From Planctomycetota bacterium (GTDB taxonomy: Bacteria > Planctomycetota > Planctomycetia > Pirellulales > S012-138): a stretch of 11,055 bases of DNA. The stretch covers positions 1 through 11,055 of the forward strand of contig JALSGI010000716.1 of NCBI GenBank assembly GCA_026982835.1. The letters are read 5' to 3'. Below the pieces are notes generated by a model. The model had not been told where the DNA came from. It worked only from the letters and a program-made list of their open reading frames with translations, and searched no databases. Of this stretch, positions 6,152 through 11,055 are shown in pieces. Made by a program: the position numbers and the translations under genes. How positions within the stretch are numbered: position 1 is the stretch's first letter; each line of letters begins with the position of its first letter.

Positions 6152-6176
6152 CCGGGAGCTCGTGCTCCCGGCTCGC
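6152..6176 (-). repeat. REP-like hairpin, copy D (also terminator-like for adk)
   Basis: Read on the minus strand: a GCGAG box, arm CCGGGAGC, loop ACGA, arm GCTCCCGG, eight perfect pairs with the same arms as copy A. On the plus strand the stem is followed after seven bases by TTTTT (6179-6183). It could therefore help end adk transcripts about 40-70 bp after the stop. It forms a head-to-head pair with copy E. Confidence 0.7.
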
Positions 6177-6198
6177 TGTTTTTACGCGTTTGCGCCCG

Positions 6199-6224
6199 GC
6201 GAGCCCCGGACTTGGAGCCCGGGG
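6199..6224 (+). repeat. REP-like hairpin, copy E (imperfect)
   Basis: A GCGAG box (6199-6203) is followed by CCCCGG (6204-6209) pairing with CCGGGG (6219-6224). After one mismatch, inner C-T pairs with A-G. The arms differ from copies A and D. The spacer to copy D, 22 bases between the facing GCGAGCC boxes, contains TTACGCGTTTGCG. Confidence 0.6.
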
Positions 6225-6256
6225 GGAGCCGAAGAGACGCCTTCGGTTGTTTTTCT

Positions 6257-6281
6257 CCGCCAGCTAAAGCTGGCGGCTCGC
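6257..6281 (-). repeat. REP-like hairpin, copy F
   Basis: Read on the minus strand: a GCGAG box, arm CCGCCAGC, loop TTTA, arm GCTGGCGG, eight perfect pairs with arms unlike the other copies. The flank outside the GCGAG box on the minus strand, TAAGCGTTTATTC then GGCAACG, resembles the flank of copy A. This suggests the conserved unit is larger than the hairpin alone. Confidence 0.72.
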
Positions 6282-6289
6282 CGTTGCCA

Positions 6290-6307
6290 AGAATAAACGC
6301 TTATTCT
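6290..6307. repeat. Perfect 7-bp inverted repeat in the flank of copy F
   Basis: AGAATAA (6290-6296) and TTATTCT (6301-6307) pair around ACGC. It sits where the spacer of a head-to-head hairpin pair would be expected. A looser inverted repeat, CTAGCA (6311-6316) with TGCTAG (6340-6345), follows. Confidence 0.5.
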
Positions 6308-6361
6308 CTCCTAGCATGGAAGCGCCAAACCAACTGATGTGCTAGCTGGCTAAACGCGTAC

Positions 6362-6384
6362 CCGACTGAAGTCGGCGGCTTGTC
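6362..6384 (-). repeat. REP-like hairpin, copy G (eroded)
   Basis: On the minus strand, GACAAGCC stands where the GCGAGCC box is expected. GCCGAC, loop TTCA, and GTCGG follow, with five perfect pairs (CCGAC 6362-6366, GTCGG 6371-6375 in plus-strand terms). The outer flank ACAAACGTCAATT then GGCAAACG matches the flanks of copies A and F. This flank match is the main reason to count it as a family member. Confidence 0.5.
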
Positions 6385-6413
6385 GTTTGCCGGAATTGAC
6401 GTTTGTTCTTGTC

Positions 6414-6431
6414 TCGGTGCGGCAGCACCGA
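6414..6431 (+). repeat. Perfect 7-bp hairpin, possible partner of copy G
   Basis: TCGGTGC (6414-6420) and GCACCGA (6425-6431) pair around GGCA. It faces copy G across about 30 bases and has CTTGTC at its left, so it may be the other half of an inverted pair that has lost a recognisable GCGAG box. It lies about 80 bp past the stop of the lipoprotein gene. Confidence 0.5.
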
Positions 6432-6512
6432 TGCACGCCACAGGCCTGAACTTGCGGTTTTCCATAGCGAATGTGTTCCACTCGAATCAGCGCTCGCCGC
6501 TGCATGCGGGCT

Positions 6513-7160
6513 TTATTGGTACGGCAGTGCCGTCCCGTCCCGGGCGAAATCGGCCGTGCGGTCGTGCGGATAGAACAGCTTGCCGATGTCCTCGGCAATG
6601 ACGTTGACCACCACGCGGCGGAACTGGGCTCGCGGCACCGTGGTGGGAATACCGGTGGAGGGGTAAAGCACCCGTAGCGGGGCTTTTTCGAAGACGATCT
6701 CGCCGTCGCGGGTCATGTCATAGACGGTCACGGCGATGTCGGCCCGACCCTGATACACCGTCGAGCTGCGATAGAGACTGAAATCCAGCAGGTCGATCCC
6801 CACCACCATCTCGGCACCCAGGGCCTCGCCCACCTCGGGGAACTCGTCCCAGGAGTGCTCATCGGTCCATTTGGCCACTTTTTCCGGGGGGATCACCTGG
6901 ATATCCGAGACGCGGCGGCGGAGCAATTGGCTCAGGCGTCGGGCCAGCGCCTCGGTGGCCAAGGCATGATCGGGGTTCATCGTGGCCGGGGCGCGGCAGA
7001 CCACCACCACACGTTTTTCTCTCAGTCCGTCGAACTCCGGCGGATCGTTCGTGCCGCGGATCAGGTAGGCGGCCGTAAACAGCGCCTGGGTGCAACCGGC
7101 CAGGCCGCACAGCATCACCCCCGCCAGCACGCCTGCTTGCCGGAACTTGCTCCGGGGCAT
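6513..7160 (-). CDS. Small lipoprotein of unknown function
   Basis: A protein of 215 aa. A basic N-terminus (MPRSKFR) and hydrophobic stretch lead to the lipobox L20-A-G-C23, so the mature protein should be lipid-anchored at Cys23. The remainder reads as one compact alpha/beta domain: strand RVVVVCR (50-56), a helix from DHALATEALARRLSQLLRR (64-82), strand IQVIPPEKV (87-95), GAEMVVGIDLLDFSLY (115-130) and ADIAVTVYDMTRDGEIVFEK (140-159). This alternation and the GxxLGAExVVxIDL step recall the periplasmic fold of LpoB/CsgG/TolB-N-type proteins, but I cannot assign a family. The ATG at 7160 has AAGGAGG five bases upstream, a strong site. It is the last gene of the rny unit, 59 bp after the DUF2752 gene, and could also be expressed alone. 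Confidence 0.82.
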   Translation of the reverse strand: MPRSKFRQAGVLAGVMLCGLAGCTQALFTAAYLIRGTNDPPEFDGLREKRVVVVCRAPATMNPDHALATEALARRLSQLLRRRVSDIQVIPPEKVAKWTDEHSWDEFPEVGEALGAEMVVGIDLLDFSLYRSSTVYQGRADIAVTVYDMTRDGEIVFEKAPLRVLYPSTGIPTTVPRAQFRRVVVNVIAEDIGKLFYPHDRTADFARDGTALPYQ

Positions 7161-7219
7161 CCTTGCCTCCTTGCTGGTTGGTTTTGCGGAGAGAGGGCAC
7201 CCCTTGGGGACCGGCCCGA

Positions 7220-7744
7220 CTACCACAACAGCCGTACCGCCCAGTCCGCCAAGGTGACCACCACGAAAGCCGCCAGGGCCGCCAGGACCCAGGGCTCGCT
7301 GGGAATACCAAGGAACCACTTTCCCCGCAAGGCGGAAATCACCAGCCACGGGGCTGCCAGCAAGGCTATCACCCCCAGCAGCGTTCCCCCGGCGTTGCTG
7401 GCCAGGGCCGAAAGCACCTGCCCCCGCACCAGGTACGACCACGAGGTGGTCATTCCGCAACTGGGACAGCGAATGCCGAAATACTCGCGGAACCCACACG
7501 GAGGCAGACCCAACTGCTCGTGCGTGCCCAGGCCCAGCCCGTAAGGATCCGGCTTCAGCCAGGCGGCCACACCCAGCAAGCCGAAAAGCCCCAGGCCAAA
7601 CAGCAGCAACAGCCCTCGAGCTCCCCCGGAAATTGTCCCGAGGGACTCCTCCCTTGCCGGCAGCAGCGGTACGGTCGAATCGCCGCCCCGTGCGGAGATG
7701 TTCTCCAGGGAGCTTTCGCGGGAAGATGGCATGCCCAAATCCAT
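7220..7744 (-). CDS. DUF2752 family membrane protein
   Basis: A protein of 174 aa. A polar N-terminal tail (residues 1-40) precedes three predicted membrane helices, at about 44-62, 117-138 and 152-170. The DUF2752 signature lies between helices 1 and 2: PPCGFREYFGIRCPSCGMTTSW (81-102), with cysteines 83, 93 and 96 and the CxxCGMT core, followed by LVRGQVLSALASN. The function of this family is unknown; the CxxC could bind metal or be redox-active, which is inference. The ATG at 7744 has no good ribosome-binding site, and a second in-frame ATG lies at 7732. The start is therefore uncertain by four residues. The gene follows ymdB by 34 bp on the same strand, so co-transcription is likely. Confidence 0.85.
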   Translation of the reverse strand: MDLGMPSSRESSLENISARGGDSTVPLLPAREESLGTISGGARGLLLLFGLGLFGLLGVAAWLKPDPYGLGLGTHEQLGLPPCGFREYFGIRCPSCGMTTSWSYLVRGQVLSALASNAGGTLLGVIALLAAPWLVISALRGKWFLGIPSEPWVLAALAAFVVVTLADWAVRLLW

Positions 7745-7778
7745 CTGCAGAGGTCTCTGGCTTCCCAGCTCGGAGGGG

Positions 7779-8570
7779 CTACAGGTCTTCCAGGCGAACC
7801 CACACGCGGCGAATGGCCAGGGCCTTGCCCGTCACAGGGTCCACCTCCACCACCGAACCGCTCAACCGCACCTGGTCGGTGGCCACGTCGAACTTGGTGG
7901 GGACGAACGTGCGGGTGGCTTCCAGCACCCGGTCCACCCGGCGTCCCAGAATACTATCATAAGGGCCGGTCATGCCCACGTCACACTGAAAAGCGGTCCC
8001 CCCGGGCAGAATCTGCTCATCGGCGGTGGGCACGTGGGTGTGCGTGCCCAACACCGCACTGACGCGCCCGTCCAGGTAGCGGCCCATCAACTGCTTGTCG
8101 CTGGTGGCCTCGGCGTGGAAGTCCACTAGCACCACGCGGACGTCCTGGGGCAGTTGGGCCAGCACGCGGTCGGCCGCATGCCAGGGGCAGTCCACCGGCC
8201 GCATGAACACCCTCCCCAGCAGGCTGAACACCGCCACCGGCACTCCGTTGGCCGCAGGCACCACGGCCAGTTCGGCTCCGGGGGCCTCGGGCGGGAAGTT
8301 GGCCGGCTTGAGGATGCGGTCTTCGCATTGGAGGGTGGGCAGGATCTCCTTGCGCCGGTAGATGTGGTCGCCCATGGTGATGCAGTCCACACCGCACTGC
8401 CGCAGCTCGTGGTAGATGGCCGGGGTGATCCCCGAGCCCCCGGCGGCGTTCTCGGCGTTGGCCACCACCAGGTCCAGCTTTTCCTGCTGGATCAGCCCGG
8501 CCAAGGCACGCCGCAGCACCTCGCGTCCTGGCCTGCCGACAATGTCTCCCACGAACAGGATGTTCACCAC
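7779..8570 (-). CDS. ymdB: YmdB-family metallophosphoesterase (TIGR00282)
   Basis: A protein of 263 aa, the normal length. It is a calcineurin-like dinuclear metallophosphoesterase; Bacillus subtilis YmdB hydrolyses 2',3'-cyclic nucleotides and affects biofilm and RNA levels. Visible motifs: FVGDIVGRPGR (6-16, metal ligand D9), VVANAENAAGGSG (35-47, E40 and N41), TMGDHIYRRKEI (65-76), LVDFHAEATSDK (148-159, H152), and GTHTHVPTAD (175-184, H177 and H179). The ligand that is Asn67 in B. subtilis is Asp68 here (GDH instead of GNH). The start is GTG at 8570, or GTG at 8567, which is better spaced from TAGGA and gives the usual N-terminus. It lies 20 bp after rny on the same strand; the rny-ymdB pairing is known from other bacteria and supports a role in RNA turnover or signalling. 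Confidence 0.94.
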   Translation of the reverse strand: MVNILFVGDIVGRPGREVLRRALAGLIQQEKLDLVVANAENAAGGSGITPAIYHELRQCGVDCITMGDHIYRRKEILPTLQCEDRILKPANFPPEAPGAELAVVPAANGVPVAVFSLLGRVFMRPVDCPWHAADRVLAQLPQDVRVVLVDFHAEATSDKQLMGRYLDGRVSAVLGTHTHVPTADEQILPGGTAFQCDVGMTGPYDSILGRRVDRVLEATRTFVPTKFDVATDQVRLSGSVVEVDPVTGKALAIRRVWVRLEDL

Positions 8571-8590
8571 CGGGTCCTAACGATATGGGG

Positions 8591-10141
8591 CTACTTGGCC
8601 ACCTCGGAAAACCGCGTTTCGCGGATCACCGTCACTTTGATCTCGCCCGGGTAGGTCAGGCGTTCCTGGTAGGTTTTGGCGATATCGCGGCAGAGCTTGG
8701 CAGCCAGGGCATCGTCGGTCTCCTCGGCTCGCAGCATCACCCGCACTTCCCGCCCGGCCTGGATGGCAAAGGCTTGCTCCACCCCGGTAAACTCCTTGGC
8801 GATCTTCTCCAGCTCTTCCATCCGCTTGATGTACCGTTCCAGGGTTTCGCGTCGGGAGCCGGGCCGGGAAGCGCTGCAGGCGTCCGCGGCGGCCACCAGC
8901 ACCGTGTAGGGGTGGGCGATCCGCACGTCGTCGTGGTGTCCCAGGGCGGCATGGACCACCTCAGGCGACTCGCCGGCGCGGCGGAGGATGTCGGCCCCGA
9001 TCTTCGGATGCCCCCCTTCGGCCTCGTGGTCGGCCGCCTTGCCGATGTCGTGCAGCAAGCCGCATCGTCGGGCCAGCGCGGCATCCATGCCCAGCTCGTC
9101 GGCCATCATCCCGGCCAGAAACGCCACCTCGATGGAGTGCCGCAGCACGTTCTGGCTGTAACTGGTGCGGAAGTGCAGCCGGCCGAGCAAGTACACAATC
9201 CGCTCCTGAAGATCGTGCACGTCCACTTCCTGGGCGGCCTCCCGACCCAGCTTCAGCAGGTACTCGTCCAGCTCCTTCCGCGTGCGGCCCACCACCTCCT
9301 CGATCCGACCCGGATGGATGCGCCCATCGGCGATGAGTTTTTTGAGGGCCAGCCGGGCCACCTCGCGACGCACCGTGTCGAAGGAACTGACGACCACCAC
9401 CCCCGGCGTGTCGTCGATAATCACGTCCACGCCCGTGGCCTTCTCAAACGCGCGGATATTCCGCCCTTCGCGGCCGATGATCCGCCCTTTCATCTCGTCG
9501 TTGGGGATGTCGATGGTGCTGGTGGTGGTGTCGGCCGTGTGGGCGGCGGCGTAGCGCTGGATGGTGGTGATGATGATCTCGCGGGCCTTCTGTTCGGCGG
9601 TTTCTTTGAGCTGCTGCTCGTAGCGGAGAATCCGCTCCCCGGCTTCCTTTTTGAGTTCTTCCTCCAGCAGGTCCATTAGCCGCCGTTGGGCCTCCTCGCG
9701 GGAGAGGCGGCTTACTTCCTGGAGCTTTTGCCGGTGTTCTTCAATGAGCCGATCGAGCTGTTCGCCCCGGTGGCGATTCTCCGAAATCTGCTCGGCCAGC
9801 TTTCGCTGGTTCATCTCCACCATCTGCTCGCGTTTGCGCAGTTCCTGGGCTTGCTGTTCCAGAATATCCTGGCGCTTGTCCAGGGAGCGCTCCTTTTCGT
9901 GCAGCTCCTGGCGGATGGCAGAGAGTTCCCGTTCGATTTCGGCCTTTTGCTGGAGCGTCCGCTCCTTGAGCTCCAACTCGGCCTCGCGGCGGCGGGTTTC
10001 GATTTCCTTTTCGGCCTGGGCCACGATTTCGCGGGCCTCGGCCTCCGCGTCGCGGCGGCGCAAGTGATCCAGCAGACGGACCACCACGAACGTTAACACG
10101 GCCGAGATGGCCGCGGTTACCACGATCACAACCGGGTTCAT
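8591..10141 (-). CDS. rny: Ribonuclease Y
   Basis: A protein of 516 aa, the usual length. It is a membrane-bound endoribonuclease that initiates mRNA decay. Domains in order: one N-terminal membrane helix (residues 3-24); a long charged coiled coil (about 28-190); a KH RNA-binding domain with MKGRIIGREGRNIRAFE (217-233, GREG loop 223-226) and VDVIIDDTPG (238-247); and an HD domain with H335 (RHSIEVA), the H364-D365 pair in CGLLHDIGKAADHE (360-373), and GHHDD (401-405). The C-terminal block includes EEIK-type strands ending YPGEIKVTVIRETR. All key residues are present. The ATG at 10141 places the membrane helix at the very N-terminus and has GGGAG nine bases upstream. In-frame extension to 10240 adds an unlikely polar tail. 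It is the first clear gene of the four-gene minus-strand unit. Confidence 0.97.
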   Translation of the reverse strand: MNPVVIVVTAAISAVLTFVVVRLLDHLRRRDAEAEAREIVAQAEKEIETRRREAELELKERTLQQKAEIERELSAIRQELHEKERSLDKRQDILEQQAQELRKREQMVEMNQRKLAEQISENRHRGEQLDRLIEEHRQKLQEVSRLSREEAQRRLMDLLEEELKKEAGERILRYEQQLKETAEQKAREIIITTIQRYAAAHTADTTTSTIDIPNDEMKGRIIGREGRNIRAFEKATGVDVIIDDTPGVVVVSSFDTVRREVARLALKKLIADGRIHPGRIEEVVGRTRKELDEYLLKLGREAAQEVDVHDLQERIVYLLGRLHFRTSYSQNVLRHSIEVAFLAGMMADELGMDAALARRCGLLHDIGKAADHEAEGGHPKIGADILRRAGESPEVVHAALGHHDDVRIAHPYTVLVAAADACSASRPGSRRETLERYIKRMEELEKIAKEFTGVEQAFAIQAGREVRVMLRAEETDDALAAKLCRDIAKTYQERLTYPGEIKVTVIRETRFSEVAK

Positions 10142-10221
10142 CGGTTCGCTCTCCCTTGCGATCAACGATTTCCCACGCCGGGAAAGCGTTGCCAAGGGGC
10201 AGTCGAACCGGAAGTCCGCCC

Positions 10222-10539
10222 TCAGAGAGCCAAGCCGCACCCGGTAGGCGCAGCTCCCGCTCGGCTGACGCAGAACCAGGGCACATCAACATCCAGGCCG
10301 GCTGGCCCCAATGACCGGCACCTGCCGACCTCGCAAAGCCAGCGTGCTGAGAGGATGGGTGCTTTCGTGCCCAGCGAAGCTGGTGCCAGATGCCTCGCCT
10401 GGAAAAGGCGCAAACGCCCCACCACTCGGGGGAGAGAGACCGCTTCGGAGGCGAACCCCCCGGCACTCCATGCCCACCTCCCCGCAATCCACAACGCGGC
10501 GGCAATCACAAGTGCAACGAACACAAGGGGTTCAATCAT
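10222..10539 (-). CDS. Possible small membrane protein upstream of rny (doubtful)
   Basis: A minus-strand frame of 105 codons whose first 27 residues read as a convincing membrane helix: MIEPLVFVALVIAAALWIAG, then RWAWSAGG. GGGGGAG sits immediately upstream of the ATG at 10539, and the ATG overlaps the stop of another frame as TGATG. The C-terminal two thirds have no recognisable pattern and look like non-coding sequence read through, so the true gene may be degraded or absent. If real, it would lie 80 bp upstream of rny in the same direction. I recognise no family. Confidence 0.3.
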   Translation of the reverse strand: MIEPLVFVALVIAAALWIAGRWAWSAGGFASEAVSLPRVVGRLRLFQARHLAPASLGTKAPILSARWLCEVGRCRSLGPAGLDVDVPWFCVSRAGAAPTGCGLAL

Positions 10540-10619
10540 CACTCCCCCTGACGCAGCGCTTGCAGGCACTGATGACAACCAGCACTGGGTTCCATCCGGG
10601 TTCCAAACGTCACACACAT
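10539..10619 (-). CDS. Possible short leader ORF coupled to the 10539 start (doubtful)
   Basis: A 26-codon frame starting at ATG 10619 and ending in a TGA that overlaps the ATG at 10539 as TGATG. The C-terminus holds a CHQC motif followed by LQALRQGE. Internal starts exist at 10595 (18 residues, with GGA six bases upstream), and upstream in-frame starts at 10667 and 10829. Only the overlap and the Cys pair argue for it; length and composition do not. Confidence 0.15.
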   Translation of the reverse strand: MCVTFGTRMEPSAGCHQCLQALRQGE

Positions 10620-10701
10620 GTCAAAGGCAGACTCCGGGACACATGCCCCGAACAACGCCCCCCCCATGCGGGGGAATTGATTCGACACTCTACCTATACG
10701 A

Positions 10702-10729
10702 ATCCTACCAAAGTCGCCCCGGGATGCAA
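10702..10729 (-). promoter_or_regulatory. Candidate promoter for the rny unit
   Basis: On the minus strand TTGCAT (10729-10724) and TAGGAT (10707-10702) are separated by 16 bases. Transcription would start near 10695, leaving more than 550 bases before the rny ATG. This leader would carry the C8/G5 hairpin and both doubtful small frames. A TATAGG lies a few bases further downstream as an alternative -10. Confidence 0.4.
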
Positions 10730-10871
10730 CGGGAGAAAAACGCTTCCCCCGGATCGCCCTTCCCCCAGCTGGTGCCCACAATACGGTCATTCCCCCACTC
10801 AGTGGAACCAGGAGGAGGCTGGCTGGCACCAGCCCAACTCCAAATGGACCGCACCCCAGCTGCGAGGTTGC

Positions 10872-10900
10872 TTGACCGAAGCGGATGACTAGGTTATCTT
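10872..10900 (+). promoter_or_regulatory. Sigma-70-type promoter of the divergent right-end gene
   Basis: TTGACC (10872-10877) and TATCTT (10895-10900) are separated by exactly 17 bases, a good match to a housekeeping promoter. Transcription would start near 10907, about 50 bases before the ATG at 10959. Confidence 0.55.
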
Positions 10901-10912
10901 ACAACCCACCGA

Positions 10913-10927
10913 TGTTATACGATAACA
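10913..10927. promoter_or_regulatory. Operator-like inverted repeat after the promoter
   Basis: TGTTAT (10913-10918) and ATAACA (10922-10927) form a perfect 6-3-6 inverted repeat around ACG. It is AT-rich within a GC-rich region and sits about 6-20 bases after the expected transcription start, a typical place for a repressor site. It could also fold as a small RNA hairpin, but with only A/T-rich pairs that would be weak. Confidence 0.45.
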
Positions 10928-10958
10928 CCGACTTCTTGCTTCAAACCGGGTGGATACC

Positions 10959-11055
10959 ATGACCAGAGCCGGTTGGGTCCAGCCAGGGAGGAAATTCCCC
11001 AGCGCACTCTGGGGGCGGCCGGAAGGGATCGGGTTGTTTCTGTTTGTGGCCCTGG
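10959..11055 (+). CDS. Start of an unidentified gene, probably membrane protein (3' end outside window)
   Basis: The frame starting at ATG 10959 stays open for 32 codons to the window edge. The translation begins MTRAGWVQPGRKF and, after a basic polar stretch of about 22 residues, enters a hydrophobic run GIGLFLFVAL (residues 23-32). This suggests an N-terminal membrane segment. GGGTGG lies about six bases upstream of the ATG, and a well-formed promoter and an operator-like repeat precede it, which together support a real gene. It is divergent from rny. Thirty-two residues are too few to name a family. Confidence 0.5.
   Translation, partial: MTRAGWVQPGRKFPSALWGRPEGIGLFLFVAL

Larger units (their letters stand above)
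6112..6512. other. Gene-free region of about 400 bp with a hairpin cluster
   Basis: This lies between the convergent ends of adk and the minus-strand lipoprotein gene. No credible gene was found: the only plus-strand frame (6108-6296) overlaps the adk stop and translates repeat sequence. The region holds copies D, E, F and G of the hairpin family, a perfect hairpin at 6414-6431, and inverted repeats at 6290-6307 and 6311-6345. Transcripts arriving from both sides may end in this cluster. Confidence 0.7.
10142..10958. other. Long intergenic region upstream of rny (about 820 bp)
   Basis: No confident gene lies here. Plus-strand frames (for example 10311-10892) have no ribosome-binding site and composition unlike the neighbours. 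On the minus strand there is one weak small-membrane-protein candidate (10222-10539) and a short frame overlapping its start. The region also holds a short CCAGC/GCTGG hairpin at 10371-10383, a run of eight C at 10658-10665 that can pair with GGGGG at 10670-10674, a candidate minus-strand promoter near 10702-10729, and a plus-strand promoter with an inverted repeat at the right end. I found no tRNA, tmRNA or other RNA gene. Confidence 0.6.

Noticed and set aside
6108..6296. Short plus-strand frame overlapping the adk stop
   Set aside because: It translates the hairpin cluster, has no ribosome-binding site and no recognisable domain.
6502..6515. Short CCGC/GCGG hairpin just past the lipoprotein stop as a terminator
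   Set aside because: Only four pairs and no T-tract follow on the minus strand.
8585..9679. Plus-strand open frame of 364 codons opposite rny
   Set aside because: It is the complement of the RNase Y KH and HD domains, which carry all expected catalytic motifs.
10196..10220. Minus-strand GGTTCGA resembling a tRNA T-loop
   Set aside because: The flanking bases cannot form a five-pair T-stem, and no anticodon arm or acceptor stem is present.
10670..10720. GGGGGAATTGATTCGAC resembling the 5' end of a tmRNA
   Set aside because: No tag reading frame, no pseudoknot pattern and no matching T-arm or acceptor end within the next 380 bases.
10311..10892. Plus-strand open frame of 193 codons upstream of rny
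   Set aside because: There is no ribosome-binding site, the composition (Thr/Pro/Gln/Arg-rich) is unlike its neighbours, and it crosses the candidate promoter and the C8 run.

Overview
The window looks like a chromosomal segment of a GC-rich planctomycete. I infer this from the gene set (a Gsp-type pseudopilin cluster, an rny-ymdB block, a DUF2752 membrane protein), the high GC3, and intergenic regions filled with small hairpin repeats of a kind I associate with planctomycete genomes. I ran no database search, so the phylum is an inference and no genus is claimed.

Layout. (1) At 1-162 on the minus strand is the 5' end of a nucleotidyltransferase-like gene cut by the window edge. (2) At 394-3978 on the minus strand, four genes joined by 4-bp ATGA stop/start overlaps encode the minor pseudopilins of a type II secretion system, in the order gspH, gspI, gspJ, gspK. 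These proteins would form the tip of the pseudopilus. Their hydrophobic N-termini fit the prepilin rule exactly, and GspK lacks Glu+5 as expected. (3) At 3979-4706 is a gene-free stretch with several hairpin repeats. (4) At 4707-5276 on the plus strand is a membrane-anchored DUF6174-like protein, followed by adenylate kinase (5407-6111) behind its own good promoter. (5) At 6112-6512 is a second gene-free stretch with a dense hairpin cluster of the same family. (6) At 6513-10141 on the minus strand is a probable operon transcribed from right to left: rny (RNase Y), ymdB (metallophosphoesterase), a DUF2752 membrane protein and a small lipoprotein. (7) At 10142-10958 is a long upstream region with a candidate rny promoter and weak small ORFs. 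(8) At 10959-11055 on the plus strand a divergent gene begins behind a promoter carrying a perfect 6-3-6 inverted repeat.

The genes fall into three functional blocks: protein secretion, nucleotide metabolism, and RNA turnover with signalling. I see no defence system, CRISPR array, integrase, transposase, rRNA or tRNA. The most unusual element is the hairpin family. At least six copies keep a GCGAG box and a 4-5 nt loop, while the 8-nt arms change in concert. Two pairs stand head-to-head around short partly self-complementary spacers, like the REP/BIME elements of enterobacteria.
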